Of a stretch of DNA of 64,000 nucleotides, positions 50,583-62,053 are shown piece by piece (the stretch's first letter is position 1; each line of letters begins with the position of its first letter). A model generated the notes under the pieces. It was not told the origin of the DNA. It searched no databases and saw nothing but the letters and a program-made list of their open reading frames with translations. The DNA lies in assembly GCF_002902365.1 (NCBI RefSeq), contig NZ_PPQC01000067.1, forward strand, positions 39,544-103,543. The letters run 5' to 3'. The DNA comes from Staphylococcus cohnii subsp. cohnii. GTDB taxonomy: Bacteria > Bacillota > Bacilli > Staphylococcales > Staphylococcaceae. The translations under genes and the position numbers were made by a program.

Positions 50583-52984
50583 TGTTTATTTCAAAAGAAT
50601 GGTTAGAGACATTTGTAGAAATTAATCAACCTGTCAATGTTCTAGCAGAAAAAATTACACGCACAGGTATTGAAGTAGATGATATTATTGATTACACAAA
50701 AGACATTAAAAATTTAGTGGTTGGACATATTCAATCTAAAGCACCGCATCCAGATGCAGATAAACTAAGTTTATGTCAGGTTGATATAGGTGAAGAAGCA
50801 CCAGTGCAAATTGTTTGTGGTGCACCTAATGTAGATGCAGGACAGAGTGTCATAGTGGCAACTGTAGGTGGACGTTTACCCGGGGGAATAAAAATCAAAA
50901 GAGCAAAATTACGAGGTGAACGTTCAGAAGGCATGATTTGTTCATTACAAGAAATTGGTATTTCTTCAAATCTTGTTCCTAAGCAATTCGAAGAGGGCAT
51001 ATATGTATTTACCTCAGATGTCAAACCTGGAACAGCTGCACTTACGGCTTTATATTTAAATGACCAAGTTATGGAATTTGATTTAACACCAAATAGAGCA
51101 GATGCGTTAAGTATGATAGGTACAGCTTACGAAACAGCTGCACTTTATAATATGCCTTTAAAAAAACCTGAAACACAATGCGAGACAACAAACGAAAAAG
51201 CCGCTGATGAATTAAGTATTAGTGTTCAAAACCAAGACAAGGTACCATACTATAGTGCTAGAATAGTAAAAAATGTTCAAATTCAACCATCACCAGAATG
51301 GATGCAAATGAGATTGATTAAAGCAGGTATTCGACCAATCAATAATGTTGTAGATATTTCAAATTATGTATTATTAGAATATGGTCAACCACTGCATATG
51401 TTTGATAAAGACCACATCGGCTCTGATCAAATAGAAGTGCGCCAAGCCAAAGCAGAAGAAAAAATGACAACACTAGATGATCAAGAGAGAACATTAAAAG
51501 AAAGTGATATTGTTATTACTAATGGTGATAGCCCTATTGCAATTGCTGGTGTTATGGGCGGTGATTTCTCAGAGGTGACTGAAAATACCACAAATGTCAT
51601 CATCGAAGGTGCAATTTTTGACCCAGTTTCAATTAGACACACTTCCCGACGTTTAAATTTGCGTAGTGAAGCTTCAAGTCGATTTGAAAAAGGGATTGCA
51701 ACAGAATTTGTAGATGAAGCTGTGGACAGAGCATGTTATTTGCTACAACAATATGCGAGTGGAACGGTGGTACAAGATCGAGTAGCTGAAGGCGACTTGG
51801 GTCAATTTGTTACTCCGATTGAAATTACTGTTGAAAAAGTGAACAAAACGATTGGTTTTGATTTATCGAGAGAAGAAATTGAAGCGATTTTTGTGCAACT
51901 TGGCTTTGAAATAACACGAGAAGGTAATACATTAACAGTAATGGTTCCGTCTCGTCGTAAAGATATTACAATCAAAGAAGACCTAATCGAAGAAATTGCT
52001 CGAATATACGGTTATGATGAAATTCCTTCAACGTTACCTGTGTTTGAACATGTAACACCGGGTACATTAAATGATAGACAAGCAAAAACAAGAATAGTAA
52101 AAGCGACATTAGAAGGTGCCGGTTTAAGCCAAGCGATTAATTATTCACTTGTAGATAAAGCACGTGCAACTGATTTTGCATTGCAAGATCGCTCAACTAT
52201 ATCATTGTTGATGCCTATGAGTGAAGCACATGCTACTTTGAGACAAAGTTTGATTCCTCATCTCATTGATGATGTGTCTTATAATGTAGCTAGAAGTAAT
52301 CATCATGTTGCGCTATATGAATTGGGCCGTGTATTCTTCGGCAATGAGGAAGATCAATTGCCAGACGAAGTAGAATATTTAAGTGGTATACTAACAGGAG
52401 ATTATGCTGTTAATACTTGGCAAAATAAAAAGGAAGCAATTGATTTCTTTGTAGCAAAAGGTATCGTTGAACGTATTGCAGAAATTTTAGACATTCAATT
52501 TGAATATGAAGCTGGTGAAATAGCTGGATTACACCCAGGTAGAACTGCATTGGTTAAATTAGATAATGAAATTGTTGGATTCGTAGGGGAATTACATCCG
52601 CAAACTGAAAATGATTATGATTTAAAACGAACTTATGTATTTGAACTTAATTACGATAAGTTGATGTCAGTTTCAGTAGGCTACATTAATTATCAACCAA
52701 TACCAAGATTCCCTGGTGTATCAAGAGATATTGCACTAGTCATTAATCGTGCAACACCATCAGCGCAAATCGTTAATGTGATTAAAAATAACGGTGGCGA
52801 CATTTTACAAAAAACGGAAGTCTTTGACGTTTATGAAGGTGAACATGTGGCAGGAGATGAAAAATCAATTGCACTGCGTTTATCATATTTAGATACCAAA
52901 CAAACACTTACTGATGATAAAGTAAATGAAGTACATGACCGTATTTTAGAAGCTTTACAAGCAGAAGGTGCAACGATTAGATAA
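50582..52984 (+). CDS. pheT: Phenylalanyl-tRNA synthetase beta subunit
   Basis: An 800-aa subunit that completes the alpha2-beta2 enzyme. The tRNA-binding OB (EMAP-like) domain (about 40-150), B3/B4 editing domain (GEPLHM-type core seen as YGQPLHMFDKD and SEASSRFEKG), B5 domain, a catalytic-like domain, and the C-terminal anticodon-binding FDX-ACB domain (about 705-800, PIPRFPGVSRDIALVI) are recognisable. Translationally coupled to pheS and controlled by the T-box. Confidence 0.97.
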   Translation: MFISKEWLETFVEINQPVNVLAEKITRTGIEVDDIIDYTKDIKNLVVGHIQSKAPHPDADKLSLCQVDIGEEAPVQIVCGAPNVDAGQSVIVATVGGRLPGGIKIKRAKLRGERSEGMICSLQEIGISSNLVPKQFEEGIYVFTSDVKPGTAALTALYLNDQVMEFDLTPNRADALSMIGTAYETAALYNMPLKKPETQCETTNEKAADELSISVQNQDKVPYYSARIVKNVQIQPSPEWMQMRLIKAGIRPINNVVDISNYVLLEYGQPLHMFDKDHIGSDQIEVRQAKAEEKMTTLDDQERTLKESDIVITNGDSPIAIAGVMGGDFSEVTENTTNVIIEGAIFDPVSIRHTSRRLNLRSEASSRFEKGIATEFVDEAVDRACYLLQQYASGTVVQDRVAEGDLGQFVTPIEITVEKVNKTIGFDLSREEIEAIFVQLGFEITREGNTLTVMVPSRRKDITIKEDLIEEIARIYGYDEIPSTLPVFEHVTPGTLNDRQAKTRIVKATLEGAGLSQAINYSLVDKARATDFALQDRSTISLLMPMSEAHATLRQSLIPHLIDDVSYNVARSNHHVALYELGRVFFGNEEDQLPDEVEYLSGILTGDYAVNTWQNKKEAIDFFVAKGIVERIAEILDIQFEYEAGEIAGLHPGRTALVKLDNEIVGFVGELHPQTENDYDLKRTYVFELNYDKLMSVSVGYINYQPIPRFPGVSRDIALVINRATPSAQIVNVIKNNGGDILQKTEVFDVYEGEHVAGDEKSIALRLSYLDTKQTLTDDKVNEVHDRILEALQAEGATIR

Positions 52985-52990
52985 TATAAT

Positions 52991-53034
52991 AAAGCCTTGA
53001 ATCTATGCCGCATGTGGCTATGATTCAAGGCTTT
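52991..53034. terminator. Bidirectional terminator pheT/rnhC
   Basis: 13-bp stem AAAGCCTTGAATC / GATTCAAGGCTTT followed by ATTTTG, between convergent genes. Confidence 0.83.
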
Positions 53035-53072
53035 ATTTTGCATTAGTAACGTTATGATTTACAAGGAAGCGT

Positions 53073-54011
53073 TTATTGATGCTTTTTATTTATTAAATTT
53101 AAGGCTTTTGTTCTGTTAGCAAAATGTCTTTTGGTCATGGTATCTAAATAATGGACACCTTTTTTATCAATGATTTTTGCAGCGGCCAAATCTACTTTAT
53201 TACTGGCGCCTTTAGGTAATTCAACTTTGGCGTACTTTGAAAGTTGATCCATATTTTTCACAAAGGCATAACGTGAAATAATACTAGCAGCAGCAATTGC
53301 TATGGATTTTGATTCACCTTTCGTTTCAAATTTTGTCTTATTTTCATACGGCAGTTCGCTAAGTGCATATCTTTTATATACGCCAGGTTCAGCAAATTGA
53401 TCAATAACGATATAATCAAGTTCGTCTGTGTCAATTTTTGCAACGACATTTTTAATTGCTTCGTTATGCAAAACTGCTTTCATTTTAACTTGAGACCAAC
53501 CTGCTTTTTGTTTCTCGTTGTATTTTTCATTATTCATTGTTAATAAAGAATGTGGGATGAAAGTGATAATTTGTTCGGCAATTTCTATTATTTTAGGATC
53601 AGTAAGTCTTTTAGAGTCGTCTACGCCAAGTGTTTTTAAGATTTGAGCGTGTTTTTTTGATACATAAGCTGCACAAACTGTTAGTGGTCCAAAGTAATCA
53701 CCACTGCCTGCCTCGTCACTGCCGATACATTGAAATTGGTTATAGGAGATGTGCTGTTTAGTTTGTTTGGTACTACCATGTTTTGTATTATTTTTGGGAG
53801 AAGCTGATTTATTAGGTAATATAGCGTTTACTACAGCTTCAGCATCTTTACCTTGAAACATTACTTTATTAGAATTATATATCGTAATCGCAGTATTGCG
53901 ATGTTTTGTACGTGCTTTCATACCTTGTGAAAGATTAGACGTATCAAAATTGATTTTAGTCATTAATTGTTGTATTTCTGAATTTGTTAATTTATGTACT
54001 ATATTAGTCAT
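53073..54011 (-). CDS. rnhC: Ribonuclease HIII
   Basis: A 312-aa enzyme that degrades the RNA strand of RNA-DNA hybrids. The N-terminal substrate-binding domain (1-85) with TBP-like fold marks type HIII. Catalytic residues lie in [14 protein letters not shown] (97-110, Asp99/Glu100), [11 protein letters not shown] and the later [10 protein letters not shown]. The ATG at 54011 follows AAAGAGAGGT read on the - strand. Divergent from zapA. Confidence 0.94.
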   Translation of the reverse strand: MTNIVHKLTNSEIQQLMTKINFDTSNLSQGMKARTKHRNTAITIYNSNKVMFQGKDAEAVVNAILPNKSASPKNNTKHGSTKQTKQHISYNQFQCIGSDEAGSGDYFGPLTVCAAYVSKKHAQILKTLGVDDSKRLTDPKIIEIAEQIITFIPHSLLTMNNEKYNEKQKAGWSQVKMKAVLHNEAIKNVVAKIDTDELDYIVIDQFAEPGVYKRYALSELPYENKTKFETKGESKSIAIAAASIISRYAFVKNMDQLSKYAKVELPKGASNKVDLAAAKIIDKKGVHYLDTMTKRHFANRTKALNLINKKHQ

Positions 54012-54312
54012 TTAGCGACCTCTCTTTGTTCGTATAACGTATTTTAAAATTTAACAATGCATATCATATCATAAATTTAAATAAGTAAGCTATTTATGAT
54101 ATAACTAGCAATATGACTTTAATGAATGATTATTAAACAATAGTTTTATAATCATTGAATATTTCAAATAGAACAATTCCCACCTCTTACAAAAAAATAT
54201 CTTGTCGTGTATAATAGTTCGTAATAAATATTATAAATTACCAACATATAAATATAAACAAAGTAAAAAACATTTAGATTAGAAATAAAATACAAAAGTC
54301 AGGAGTTATTAT
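54012..54312. other. rnhC-zapA intergenic region with zapA promoter
   Basis: The zapA promoter has -35 TTACAA (54187-54192), a 17-base spacer with a TG before the -10, and -10 TATAAT (54210-54215). This gives a leader of about 90 bases. Nothing else is evident in the AT-rich remainder. Confidence 0.6.
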
Positions 54313-54579
54313 ATGGGTGAGTTTAAAAATCGGATTAACGTAACTATAAATGATCAACATTATACAATCGTCGGAGAAGATAATCCTGAGCATATCCGTT
54401 ATGTAGCACATTTGGTAGATGAGAGACTTAAAGAGTTAGCAAGTAAAAGTGCGGGTTTAGACACAACTAGAAAAGCCATTCTTACTGCAGTTAATATCAT
54501 GCATGAAAAAGTCCAAGTAGAAGAAGAAAATGATCGTTTAAGACAAGAAATAAATCAATTGAAACACAGTGAAGATTAA
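54313..54579 (+). CDS. zapA: Cell division protein ZapA
   Basis: An 88-aa protein that bundles FtsZ filaments. The N-terminal ZapA globular domain (NRINVTINDQHYTIVGEDNPEHIRYVAHLVDERLKEL) is followed by a coiled coil (55-88, NIMHEKVQVEEENDRLRQEINQLK). It starts a run of closely linked genes (zapA, cvpA, polX, mutS2). Its stop overlaps the cvpA ATG by one base. Confidence 0.9.
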   Translation: MGEFKNRINVTINDQHYTIVGEDNPEHIRYVAHLVDERLKELASKSAGLDTTRKAILTAVNIMHEKVQVEEENDRLRQEINQLKHSED

Positions 54580-55100
54580 TGATTATTGATATAGTGATAG
54601 CTGTCATCTTTATATATATTGGCATCATTGGATTTAGAAGAGGTATATGGTTATCAGCTATACATTTGAGCACAACAATTTTTGCTTTGTGGATGGCTCA
54701 ACGATATTATTTACAAATAGCACAACGCTTGGAGTTATTTGTACCATATCCAAAGACACGTGCTTACGATATGAATTTTGCTTTTCAATTTGATAATTTG
54801 CAACAACGTTTTGAGCATATTGTCGCATTTGTAACGATTGCTCTGATTACAAAAATAATATGTTATGGCATTATTGCTATATTTGACTATACGCTTAAAC
54901 AAAAGTTACCAAATATTACGAGCAGGCTATGTGGTATGATTTTAAGTGTTATTCCATCGTTAAGCATTAATGTTATTTTGTTATATAGTTGTGCAATTTA
55001 TCCTAATGCGACGATACAACAACAACTTTCTCATTCGATTATAGCAGAACATATATTATTACATATTCCATTTATCTCAATGTTTATCACGCAACTATAA
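54579..55100 (+). CDS. CvpA family membrane protein
   Basis: A 173-aa integral membrane protein with four hydrophobic segments (IIDIVIAVIFIYIGIIGFRRG, AIHLSTTIFALWMAQRYY, FEHIVAFVTIALITKIICYGIIAIF, LCGMILSVIPSLSINVILLYSCAIY). The CvpA fold is typical of the gene placed between zapA and polX/mutS2 in Firmicutes; its role is unclear. Starts within the zapA stop (TAATG) and ends 112 bases before the polX ATG. Confidence 0.87.
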   Translation: MIIDIVIAVIFIYIGIIGFRRGIWLSAIHLSTTIFALWMAQRYYLQIAQRLELFVPYPKTRAYDMNFAFQFDNLQQRFEHIVAFVTIALITKIICYGIIAIFDYTLKQKLPNITSRLCGMILSVIPSLSINVILLYSCAIYPNATIQQQLSHSIIAEHILLHIPFISMFITQL

Positions 55101-55212
55101 AGATATTGATGTGAAATTTATAGATTTAAAAAAATTAGGGGGTCAAGGCATAACTGAAATACCAAAATGGTTTGGTGATGCTGTCTTGGCCTTTTTCTAT
55201 GGAGTGAAACAA

Positions 55213-56925
55213 ATGACTAAAAAAGAAATTATTCAATTATTAGAAAAAATTGCGGTATATATGGAAATAAAAGGCGAAAACACTTTCAAAATTTCAGCTT
55301 ATAGAAAAGCAGCTCAAAGTTTAGAAATAGATGAACGGCCTTTAGACCAAATTGAAGATGTTACAGAATTAAAAGGGATTGGTAAGGGTGTAGGAGACGT
55401 GATCAATGAATATAGAGAAACAGGTAATTCTACGACTTTAGCAACATTACAAGAAGAGGTGCCAGAAGGGTTAATTCCATTACTTAAAATACAAGGTCTC
55501 GGTAGTAAAAAAATAGCGAAATTATATAAAGCGCTTAATATTGATGGGAAAGAAGCGTTGCAAAAAGCATGTGAAGAAGGAAAAGTAAGTGAATTAAGTG
55601 GATTCGCTAAGAAAACTGAAAAGAATATTCTTGAAGCAGTAAAAGCATTGGGAGCGAAAAAAGAGCGTTATCCAATTGATCAAATGAGAGGACTAAATTT
55701 AGAAATTTGTGACTATTTGTCATCGATTGAAACGATAGAAAAATATGAAGTTGCAGGTAGTTTCCGTCGCTTTAAGGAAATGAGTAAAGACTTAGATTAT
55801 ATTATAAGTACGAATCAACCTTTAGAAGTTCAAAAAGCTTTATTAAAGATTCCTAATAAGGTTAAAGAAGTGGCAGTTGGAGCAACAAAAGTGTCATTAG
55901 AGTTAACTTATGATGATGAAACCATTGGCGTAGATTTTAGATTAATCGAACCATCTGCGTTTTACCATACACTACAGCATTTTACAGGTTCAAAGGATCA
56001 TAATATTCGAATTCGTCAATTGGCAAAAGAAAACAACGAAAAGGTTAGTGAGTATGGTATAGAAAAAGCGAACGGAACACTAATCCAATATAACAGTGAA
56101 GAAGAGATTTATAATCACTTTGGTGTGAATTGTATTGAACCTGCACTACGTGAAGATGGTAGCGAATTTGACAAAGATTTAACAGATATTATCAATATCA
56201 ATGATATCAATGGTGATATTCATATGCATACAACATATAGTGATGGTGCTTTTAGTATTGAAGATATGATTGAAGCCAATATCGCAAAAGGTTATCAGTT
56301 TATGGTTATTACAGATCATTCTCAAAGCTTAAAAGTCGCCAATGGACTTTCTGTTGAGCGGTTGTTGCGACAAAATGAAGAAATTAAAGCGTTAAACGAA
56401 AAATATGATGACATTGATATATATTCAGGCATTGAAATGGACATTTTGCCTGATGGCCGTTTAGACTATGATGATGAAATATTAGCACAGTTAGATTATG
56501 TCATCGCAGCGATACATCAAAGTTTTAACCAATCTCAAGAAGATATTATGTATCGACTAGAACAAGCATGTCGTAATCCTTATGTCCGTCATATTGCACA
56601 TCCAACAGGACGTATCATAGGTAAACGTGCAGGTTATGAACCTGATATTGATAAATTATGTGAAATCGCAGAAGAAACAAATACAATTTTAGAAATCAAT
56701 GCGAACCCTAAACGCTTAGACTTAAATGCAGATATCGTTAAAAAACACCCTAATGTTAAATTAACGATTAATACTGATGCGCATCATGTAGATCACTTAG
56801 AATTTATGAAATACGGTATAGCTACTGCACAAAAAGGATTTGTAAAAAAAGAAAGCGTGATTAATACAATGGATAGAGCATCCTTTAAAACATTTATTGA
56901 AAATAATATAAAATTGAAGAAATAG
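55213..56925 (+). CDS. polX: DNA polymerase X family (PolX) with PHP domain
   Basis: A 570-aa protein involved in base-excision repair. N-terminal helix-hairpin-helix/8-kDa part (TKKEIIQLLEKIAVYMEIKGENTFKISAYRKAAQ), the polymerase palm with catalytic Asps in GSFRRFKEMSKDLDYIIST and GVDFRLIEPS, and a C-terminal PHP exonuclease domain (about 330-570) with DIHMHTTYSDG, ITDHSQ, EINANPKRLD and NTDAHH metal ligands. A frame open from 55111 exists, but GGAGTG before ATG 55213 and family length decide the start. mutS2 begins nine bases after its stop. Confidence 0.94.
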   Translation: MTKKEIIQLLEKIAVYMEIKGENTFKISAYRKAAQSLEIDERPLDQIEDVTELKGIGKGVGDVINEYRETGNSTTLATLQEEVPEGLIPLLKIQGLGSKKIAKLYKALNIDGKEALQKACEEGKVSELSGFAKKTEKNILEAVKALGAKKERYPIDQMRGLNLEICDYLSSIETIEKYEVAGSFRRFKEMSKDLDYIISTNQPLEVQKALLKIPNKVKEVAVGATKVSLELTYDDETIGVDFRLIEPSAFYHTLQHFTGSKDHNIRIRQLAKENNEKVSEYGIEKANGTLIQYNSEEEIYNHFGVNCIEPALREDGSEFDKDLTDIININDINGDIHMHTTYSDGAFSIEDMIEANIAKGYQFMVITDHSQSLKVANGLSVERLLRQNEEIKALNEKYDDIDIYSGIEMDILPDGRLDYDDEILAQLDYVIAAIHQSFNQSQEDIMYRLEQACRNPYVRHIAHPTGRIIGKRAGYEPDIDKLCEIAEETNTILEINANPKRLDLNADIVKKHPNVKLTINTDAHHVDHLEFMKYGIATAQKGFVKKESVINTMDRASFKTFIENNIKLKK

Positions 56926-56934
56926 AGGGATTAT

Positions 56935-59283
56935 ATGAGACAAAAATCATTAAATGTCTTAGAATTCGATAAAATAAAAGCACTTGTTGAAAAAGAAACC
57001 ATGAGTGACTTAGGTAGAGAAAAAGTTGTTGGAATGGTACCAGCAACTGACTTTCAAACTGTCGAATTTCAAATGAATGAAACGGATGAAATTGCTCAAA
57101 TATATAATAAACATCGTTTACCCAGTTTGAGTGGATTGTCTAAGATTTCTTCACTGATTCATAGGGCGACAATCGGTGGTGTATTAAGTGTTAAAGAACT
57201 CAATGCAATTAAACGTTTAATTCAAATTCAAAATCAATATAAGACATTTTATAACAATTTATTAGAAGAAGAAGAAATAGTGAATTATGCTATTCTTCAC
57301 GATAGGATGGAACAATTACCTGTGCTTTCAGAATTGTATCAAAATATCCATCAAAAATGTGATGCTAATGACTTATTTGATAACGCTAGTTACGAATTAC
57401 AAGGTATCCGGAGTAAAATTTCTGGTACGACGCAACGGATAAAACAAAACTTAGACAAAATTGTTAAGCGTCAAGCTAATCAGAAAAAATTGTCAGATGC
57501 TATTATAACGGTACGTAATGAACGCAATGTTATTCCAGTAAAAGCAGAATATCGTCAAGATTTTAATGGCATCGTTCATGATCAATCAGCTTCTGGGCAA
57601 ACACTTTATATTGAACCTTCGTCTATCGTTGAAATGAATAACCAAATCAGTCGTCTACGAAACGATGAAGCGGCTGAACGTGAACGTATTTTAACTGAGT
57701 TAACGGGTTATGTAGCGGCTGAAGCAGACGCTTGTTTAATTTCAGAAAATATTATGGGGCAAATTGACTTTTTAACCGCTAAAGCACGTTATGCACGATC
57801 AATCAAAGGTACGAAACCTGAGTTTACGAACGAGCGAACTGTTTATTTACCCAAGGCATTTCATCCATTATTAGATAGAGATACTGTTGTAGCAAATACA
57901 ATTGAATTTGCAGACGATATTGAAACTGTGATTATCACTGGTCCTAATACAGGGGGTAAAACTGTAACACTAAAAACCCTTGGACTCGTTATTTTGATGG
58001 CACAATCAGGGATGTTGATACCAACATTAGACGGTAGTAAACTAAGCATTTTTGAAAACGTTTATTGTGATATCGGAGATGAGCAATCTATTGAACAATC
58101 ACTTTCAACTTTTTCATCACACATGAAAAATATTGTTGAAATCTTACAGCATACAACTAAAAATAGTTTGATTCTTTTTGATGAACTCGGTGCTGGAACA
58201 GATCCAAGCGAAGGTGCAGCTTTAGCGATGAGTATCTTAGATCATGTTCATGAAATAGGTTCATTAGTAATGGCGACAACGCATTACCCTGAACTTAAAG
58301 CATACAGTTACAATAGATCAGGTGTGATGAATGCTAGCGTAGAGTTTGATGTTAATACATTAAGCCCAACATATAAATTGCTCATGGGTGTACCGGGACG
58401 TTCTAATGCTTTTGATATTTCAAAAAAATTAGGACTTAATATGAAAGTGATTCAAAATGCGAAAGCAATGATAGGACAAGATGAGCAAGAAATAAATGAA
58501 ATGATTGCTTCATTAGAACAAAATTCTAAACGTGTAGACGAACAGAGAATTGAATTAGATGGCTTATTAAGAGAAGCTCAAGAAACACATGATGAACTTG
58601 AAAAAGAGTACGATAAATATCGTAATCAAGAGAAACAATTAATGAGTGAAGCCAAAGAAAAAGCCAATCAACGCGTGAAAGCCGCTACCCAAGAAGCAGA
58701 TGAAATCATTAAAGAATTACGCGAACTTAGAGATAAAAAAGGTGCTGATGTAAAAGAACATGAGCTTATCAATAAAAAGAAACAGTTAGATGATCAATAT
58801 GAAGCTAAGTCTATAAAGCAAAATGTTGAAAAGAAAAAATGGGATGAAATTAAGGTTGGCGATGAAGTAAAAGTTCTGACATATGGCCAAAAAGGCGAAA
58901 TATTAGAATTACTAGCTGATAATGAAGCGGTTGTTCAAATGGGCATCATTAAAATGAAATTACCAACCAGTGATTTAGAAAAAACACAAAAGACGAAAGA
59001 AACACCTTCTAAAATGGTTAAACGTGAAAATCGTCAAAGTATTAAAATGGAACTTGATTTACGTGGCTACCGCTATGATGAAGCCATGGTTGCAGTTGAT
59101 CAATATTTAGACCAAGCTGTATTAAGTAATTATGAACAAGTATATATTATTCATGGTAAAGGCACAGGCGCACTTCAAAAAGGTGTGCAAAAACATTTAA
59201 AACAACATAAAAATGTGTCATCATATAGGAACGGCATGCCAAGTGAAGGTGGATTTGGCGTGACCGTTGCAGAATTGAAATAA
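56935..59283 (+). CDS. mutS2: MutS2 / RqcU ribosome collision-splitting ATPase
   Basis: A 782-aa MutS-family protein without mismatch-binding domains. Clamp and lever region (1-310), ATPase with Walker A GPNTGGKT (336-343) and [15 protein letters not shown], a coiled coil (about 520-620), and a C-terminal KOW and Smr nuclease-like domain (about 705-782) with [12 protein letters not shown] and [14 protein letters not shown]. In B. subtilis MutS2 acts on collided ribosomes, and older work linked it to recombination control. Follows polX with no gap for a promoter. Confidence 0.95.
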   Translation: MRQKSLNVLEFDKIKALVEKETMSDLGREKVVGMVPATDFQTVEFQMNETDEIAQIYNKHRLPSLSGLSKISSLIHRATIGGVLSVKELNAIKRLIQIQNQYKTFYNNLLEEEEIVNYAILHDRMEQLPVLSELYQNIHQKCDANDLFDNASYELQGIRSKISGTTQRIKQNLDKIVKRQANQKKLSDAIITVRNERNVIPVKAEYRQDFNGIVHDQSASGQTLYIEPSSIVEMNNQISRLRNDEAAERERILTELTGYVAAEADACLISENIMGQIDFLTAKARYARSIKGTKPEFTNERTVYLPKAFHPLLDRDTVVANTIEFADDIETVIITGPNTGGKTVTLKTLGLVILMAQSGMLIPTLDGSKLSIFENVYCDIGDEQSIEQSLSTFSSHMKNIVEILQHTTKNSLILFDELGAGTDPSEGAALAMSILDHVHEIGSLVMATTHYPELKAYSYNRSGVMNASVEFDVNTLSPTYKLLMGVPGRSNAFDISKKLGLNMKVIQNAKAMIGQDEQEINEMIASLEQNSKRVDEQRIELDGLLREAQETHDELEKEYDKYRNQEKQLMSEAKEKANQRVKAATQEADEIIKELRELRDKKGADVKEHELINKKKQLDDQYEAKSIKQNVEKKKWDEIKVGDEVKVLTYGQKGEILELLADNEAVVQMGIIKMKLPTSDLEKTQKTKETPSKMVKRENRQSIKMELDLRGYRYDEAMVAVDQYLDQAVLSNYEQVYIIHGKGTGALQKGVQKHLKQHKNVSSYRNGMPSEGGFGVTVAELK

Positions 59284-59288
59284 ATGTG

Positions 59289-59327
59289 AGCAAGAGGTAT
59301 GCAGATTTGTACAAAGTCTGTTATAAT
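59289..59327 (+). promoter_or_regulatory. trxA promoter with Spx-like AGCA element
   Basis: -10 TATAAT at 59322-59327, no recognisable -35, and AGCA at 59289-59292, about 44 bases upstream of the likely start. This is the layout described for Spx-activated promoters, and trxA is a known Spx target in Firmicutes. Spx involvement here is inference from motif position. Confidence 0.5.
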
Positions 59328-59364
59328 TTCTTCATCATTTGAAATTTAAGGAGGATTGGCAGTT

Positions 59365-59679
59365 ATGGCAATCGTAAAAGTAACAGATTCAAACTTTGAT
59401 GAAAATATTCAATCAGGTGTCAATTTAGTAGATTTTTGGGCAACATGGTGTGGCCCATGTAAGATGATTGCTCCAGTATTAGAAGAATTAGCTGGTGATT
59501 ATGATGGAAAAGCTAATATTTTAAAACTTGATGTAGATGAAAATCCATCAACAGCTGCTAAATTTGAAGTAATGAGTATCCCAACTTTAATCTTATTTAA
59601 AGATGGTGAACCTGTCGATAAAGTTGTAGGTTTCCAACCTAAAGAAAACTTAGCAGAAGTAATTGAGAAACACTTATAA
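59365..59679 (+). CDS. trxA: Thioredoxin
   Basis: A 104-aa disulphide reductase with the active site WCGPC (28-32), the conserved Asp/Trp in LVDFWATW and the cis-Pro in [15 protein letters not shown]. An upstream in-frame ATG at 59356 is possible, but AAGGAGGATTGGCAGTT gives normal spacing for ATG 59365 ([11 protein letters not shown]). It has its own promoter inside the mutS2-trxA gap and a terminator just downstream. Confidence 0.96.
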   Translation: MAIVKVTDSNFDENIQSGVNLVDFWATWCGPCKMIAPVLEELAGDYDGKANILKLDVDENPSTAAKFEVMSIPTLILFKDGEPVDKVVGFQPKENLAEVIEKHL

Positions 59680-59692
59680 AAGCACAACGAAA

Positions 59693-59727
59693 CGACCTGG
59701 GACATCAATGATTGTCTCAGGTTTTTT
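59693..59727 (+). terminator. trxA terminator
   Basis: Stem ACCTG-GGACA / TGTC-CAGGT with T6 run, directly after the trxA stop. Confidence 0.75.
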
Positions 59728-60171
59728 CTATGATTTTTGTTAGTTTGTCTGAAATCGTAGTTTTTATGGTTTTTATAGAGCTAGGCTTACATTCTGGTTA
59801 TTTAGAGCATTAGTATAAAAATGCGAATTCGTTTTATCTTCATAACTAAAATTGAGTGCATATTCACATCCTATATTATTAAGCGTTGCTTATCCTCTAG
59901 TTAAGTTTTATGAAAAAGCTTCAGTGATTAAAATATTTTGATGTACCAGCACTTTAAAGATTAAGGTGCTTTATATATAATATATAAAATTTTTACTTGC
60001 CAATTATTTCATGTTCAAACGAATACTTTGGTTTAATGATAATGTATATTCTATAATGATTATTAGAATTGAAATTTTATATTTGCGAACCAGCTTTCAA
60101 CATTATACAACTGTGATGCAAATGATATATCTTATTTTAACAATATATTTTTACTAGAAAGGGGGGCTAAA
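59728..60171. other. trxA-uvrC intergenic region
   Basis: About 440 bp with no ORF. A weak hairpin AGCACTT / AAGGTGCT lies near 59948-59972. No operator or promoter that I can name is visible, and uvrC must start within this stretch. Confidence 0.35.
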
Positions 60172-61956
60172 GTGGAAAAATACCAAGAAGATATTAAACA
60201 AAAATTAACGGTCGTACCCACTGAACCGGGTTGCTATTTAATGAAAGATAGAAATGATCAAATTATTTATGTCGGCAAGGCTAAAAAATTAAGAAATAGA
60301 TTAAGGTCTTATTTTACAGGTGCACATGATGCTAAAACGACACGGCTCGTTTCAGAAATTAGAAACTTCGAATATATTGTAACTTCAAGTGAAACAGAAT
60401 CACTATTGCTCGAACTCAATTTGATTAAACAATATCAACCAAGATATAACATTTTGTTGAAAGACGATAAAAGTTACCCTTTTATTAAAATCACTAAAGA
60501 AAAATATCCTCGATTAATTGTGACACGCACAGTTAAAAAAGGAACAGGAAAATATTTTGGTCCTTACCCTAATGCATATTCAGCACAAGAGACAAAAAAG
60601 TTATTAGATAGAATTTATCCATTTAGAAAATGTGATAAAATGCCCGATAAATTGTGTCTGTATTACCATATTGGCCAATGTTTAGGTCCTTGTGTTTACC
60701 CAGTAGATTTAAATAAATATGCGGAAATGACTAAAGAAATTACTGACTTTTTAAATGGAGAAGATAAAACAATACTGAATAACTTAGAACAAAAAATGAA
60801 TGAAGCGAGTGAAGCACTGGACTTTGAAAGAGCAAAAGAGTATCGAGATTTAATACAACATATTCATAATTTAACTAAAAAACAAAAAATTACAACTTCG
60901 GATAATACTATAAGAGATGTTTTTGGATATAGTGTGTCAAAAGGTTGGATGTGTATTCAAGTATTTTTCATTAGACAAGGGAATATGATCAAACGAGATG
61001 CAACAATGATTCCATTGCAACAAACAGAAGAAGAAGAATTTTATACTTTTATAGGTCAATTTTATGATTTAAATCAACACATTCTTCCTAAAGAAGTCCA
61101 TATTCCTAAAAATTTAAACAAAGACATCATTCAATCGGTAGTAGATACGAAAATAGTCCAACCCATTAAAGGAAAGAAAAAAGAAATGATTGATTTAGCG
61201 AATCATAATGCTGAAGTAACGCTAGAGAATAAATTTGAACTCATTGCTAAAGATGAATCACGTACCGTGAAGGCGATTGAAGAATTAGGGGATCATATGG
61301 GTATTCAAACACCTATTCGTATTGAAGCTTTTGACAATTCAAACATACAAGGTGTACATCCGGTTTCAGCTATGGTTTCATTTGTTGATGGCAAACCTAA
61401 TAAAAAAGGATACCGTAAATATAAAATTAAAACAGTGGATGGTCCAGATGATTATAAATCGATGAGAGAAGTTGTGCGTAGACGTTATACACGTGTTTTA
61501 AATGAAGGTACACCATTACCAGACTTAATCATCGTCGATGGTGGTAAAGGTCATATGAACGGAGTAATCGATGTGCTTGAAAACGAATTAGGTTTGGATA
61601 TACCAGTTGCTGGGCTACGTAAAAATGATAAACACCAAACTTCAGAGATTCTGTATGGTGAAAGTGCAGAGATTGTACCTTTGAAAAAAAATAGCCAAGC
61701 GTTTTATTTACTTCAAAGAATACAAGATGAAGTTCATAGATTTGCAATTACGTTTCATAGACAAACACGCCAGAAAACTGGTTTGCAATCAGTTTTAGAT
61801 ACCGTAGACGGTATTGGTTCTAAACGCAAAACTAAACTATTACGAACTTTTGGTTCCATAAAGAAAATGAAAGAGGCAAGTATCGAAGATTTAAAATCTT
61901 CTGGTTTACCTCAAAAAGTCGCTGAGAATCTTCATCACGCACTATATAACAAATAG
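60172..61956 (+). CDS. uvrC: Excinuclease ABC subunit C
   Basis: A 594-aa endonuclease that makes both incisions in nucleotide excision repair with UvrB. The N-terminal GIY-YIG nuclease domain (about 15-92, [19 protein letters not shown]) is followed by a Cys-rich segment ([23 protein letters not shown]). Next come the UVR motif ([24 protein letters not shown]), an RNase H-like endonuclease domain ([19 protein letters not shown]) and the C-terminal HhH ([15 protein letters not shown]). AGAAAGGGGGGC precedes ATG-equivalent GTG 60172. Confidence 0.96.
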   Translation: MEKYQEDIKQKLTVVPTEPGCYLMKDRNDQIIYVGKAKKLRNRLRSYFTGAHDAKTTRLVSEIRNFEYIVTSSETESLLLELNLIKQYQPRYNILLKDDKSYPFIKITKEKYPRLIVTRTVKKGTGKYFGPYPNAYSAQETKKLLDRIYPFRKCDKMPDKLCLYYHIGQCLGPCVYPVDLNKYAEMTKEITDFLNGEDKTILNNLEQKMNEASEALDFERAKEYRDLIQHIHNLTKKQKITTSDNTIRDVFGYSVSKGWMCIQVFFIRQGNMIKRDATMIPLQQTEEEEFYTFIGQFYDLNQHILPKEVHIPKNLNKDIIQSVVDTKIVQPIKGKKKEMIDLANHNAEVTLENKFELIAKDESRTVKAIEELGDHMGIQTPIRIEAFDNSNIQGVHPVSAMVSFVDGKPNKKGYRKYKIKTVDGPDDYKSMREVVRRRYTRVLNEGTPLPDLIIVDGGKGHMNGVIDVLENELGLDIPVAGLRKNDKHQTSEILYGESAEIVPLKKNSQAFYLLQRIQDEVHRFAITFHRQTRQKTGLQSVLDTVDGIGSKRKTKLLRTFGSIKKMKEASIEDLKSSGLPQKVAENLHHALYNK

Positions 61957-61969
61957 AAAAAAAGAATAT

Positions 61970-61992
61970 GGCATGAGAATCATTCTCATGCC
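61970..61992 (+). terminator. uvrC terminator-like hairpin
   Basis: Perfect 11-bp stem GGCATGAGAAT / ATTCTCATGCC with a one-base centre as written (the real loop is larger), then CAAAATTTTAT; only a weak T run. Confidence 0.6.
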
Positions 61993-62053
61993 CAAAATTT
62001 TATGAATTAGTGTTACAATAGCAAATAACAGGAATTCTTTTTTTAAAAGTATA

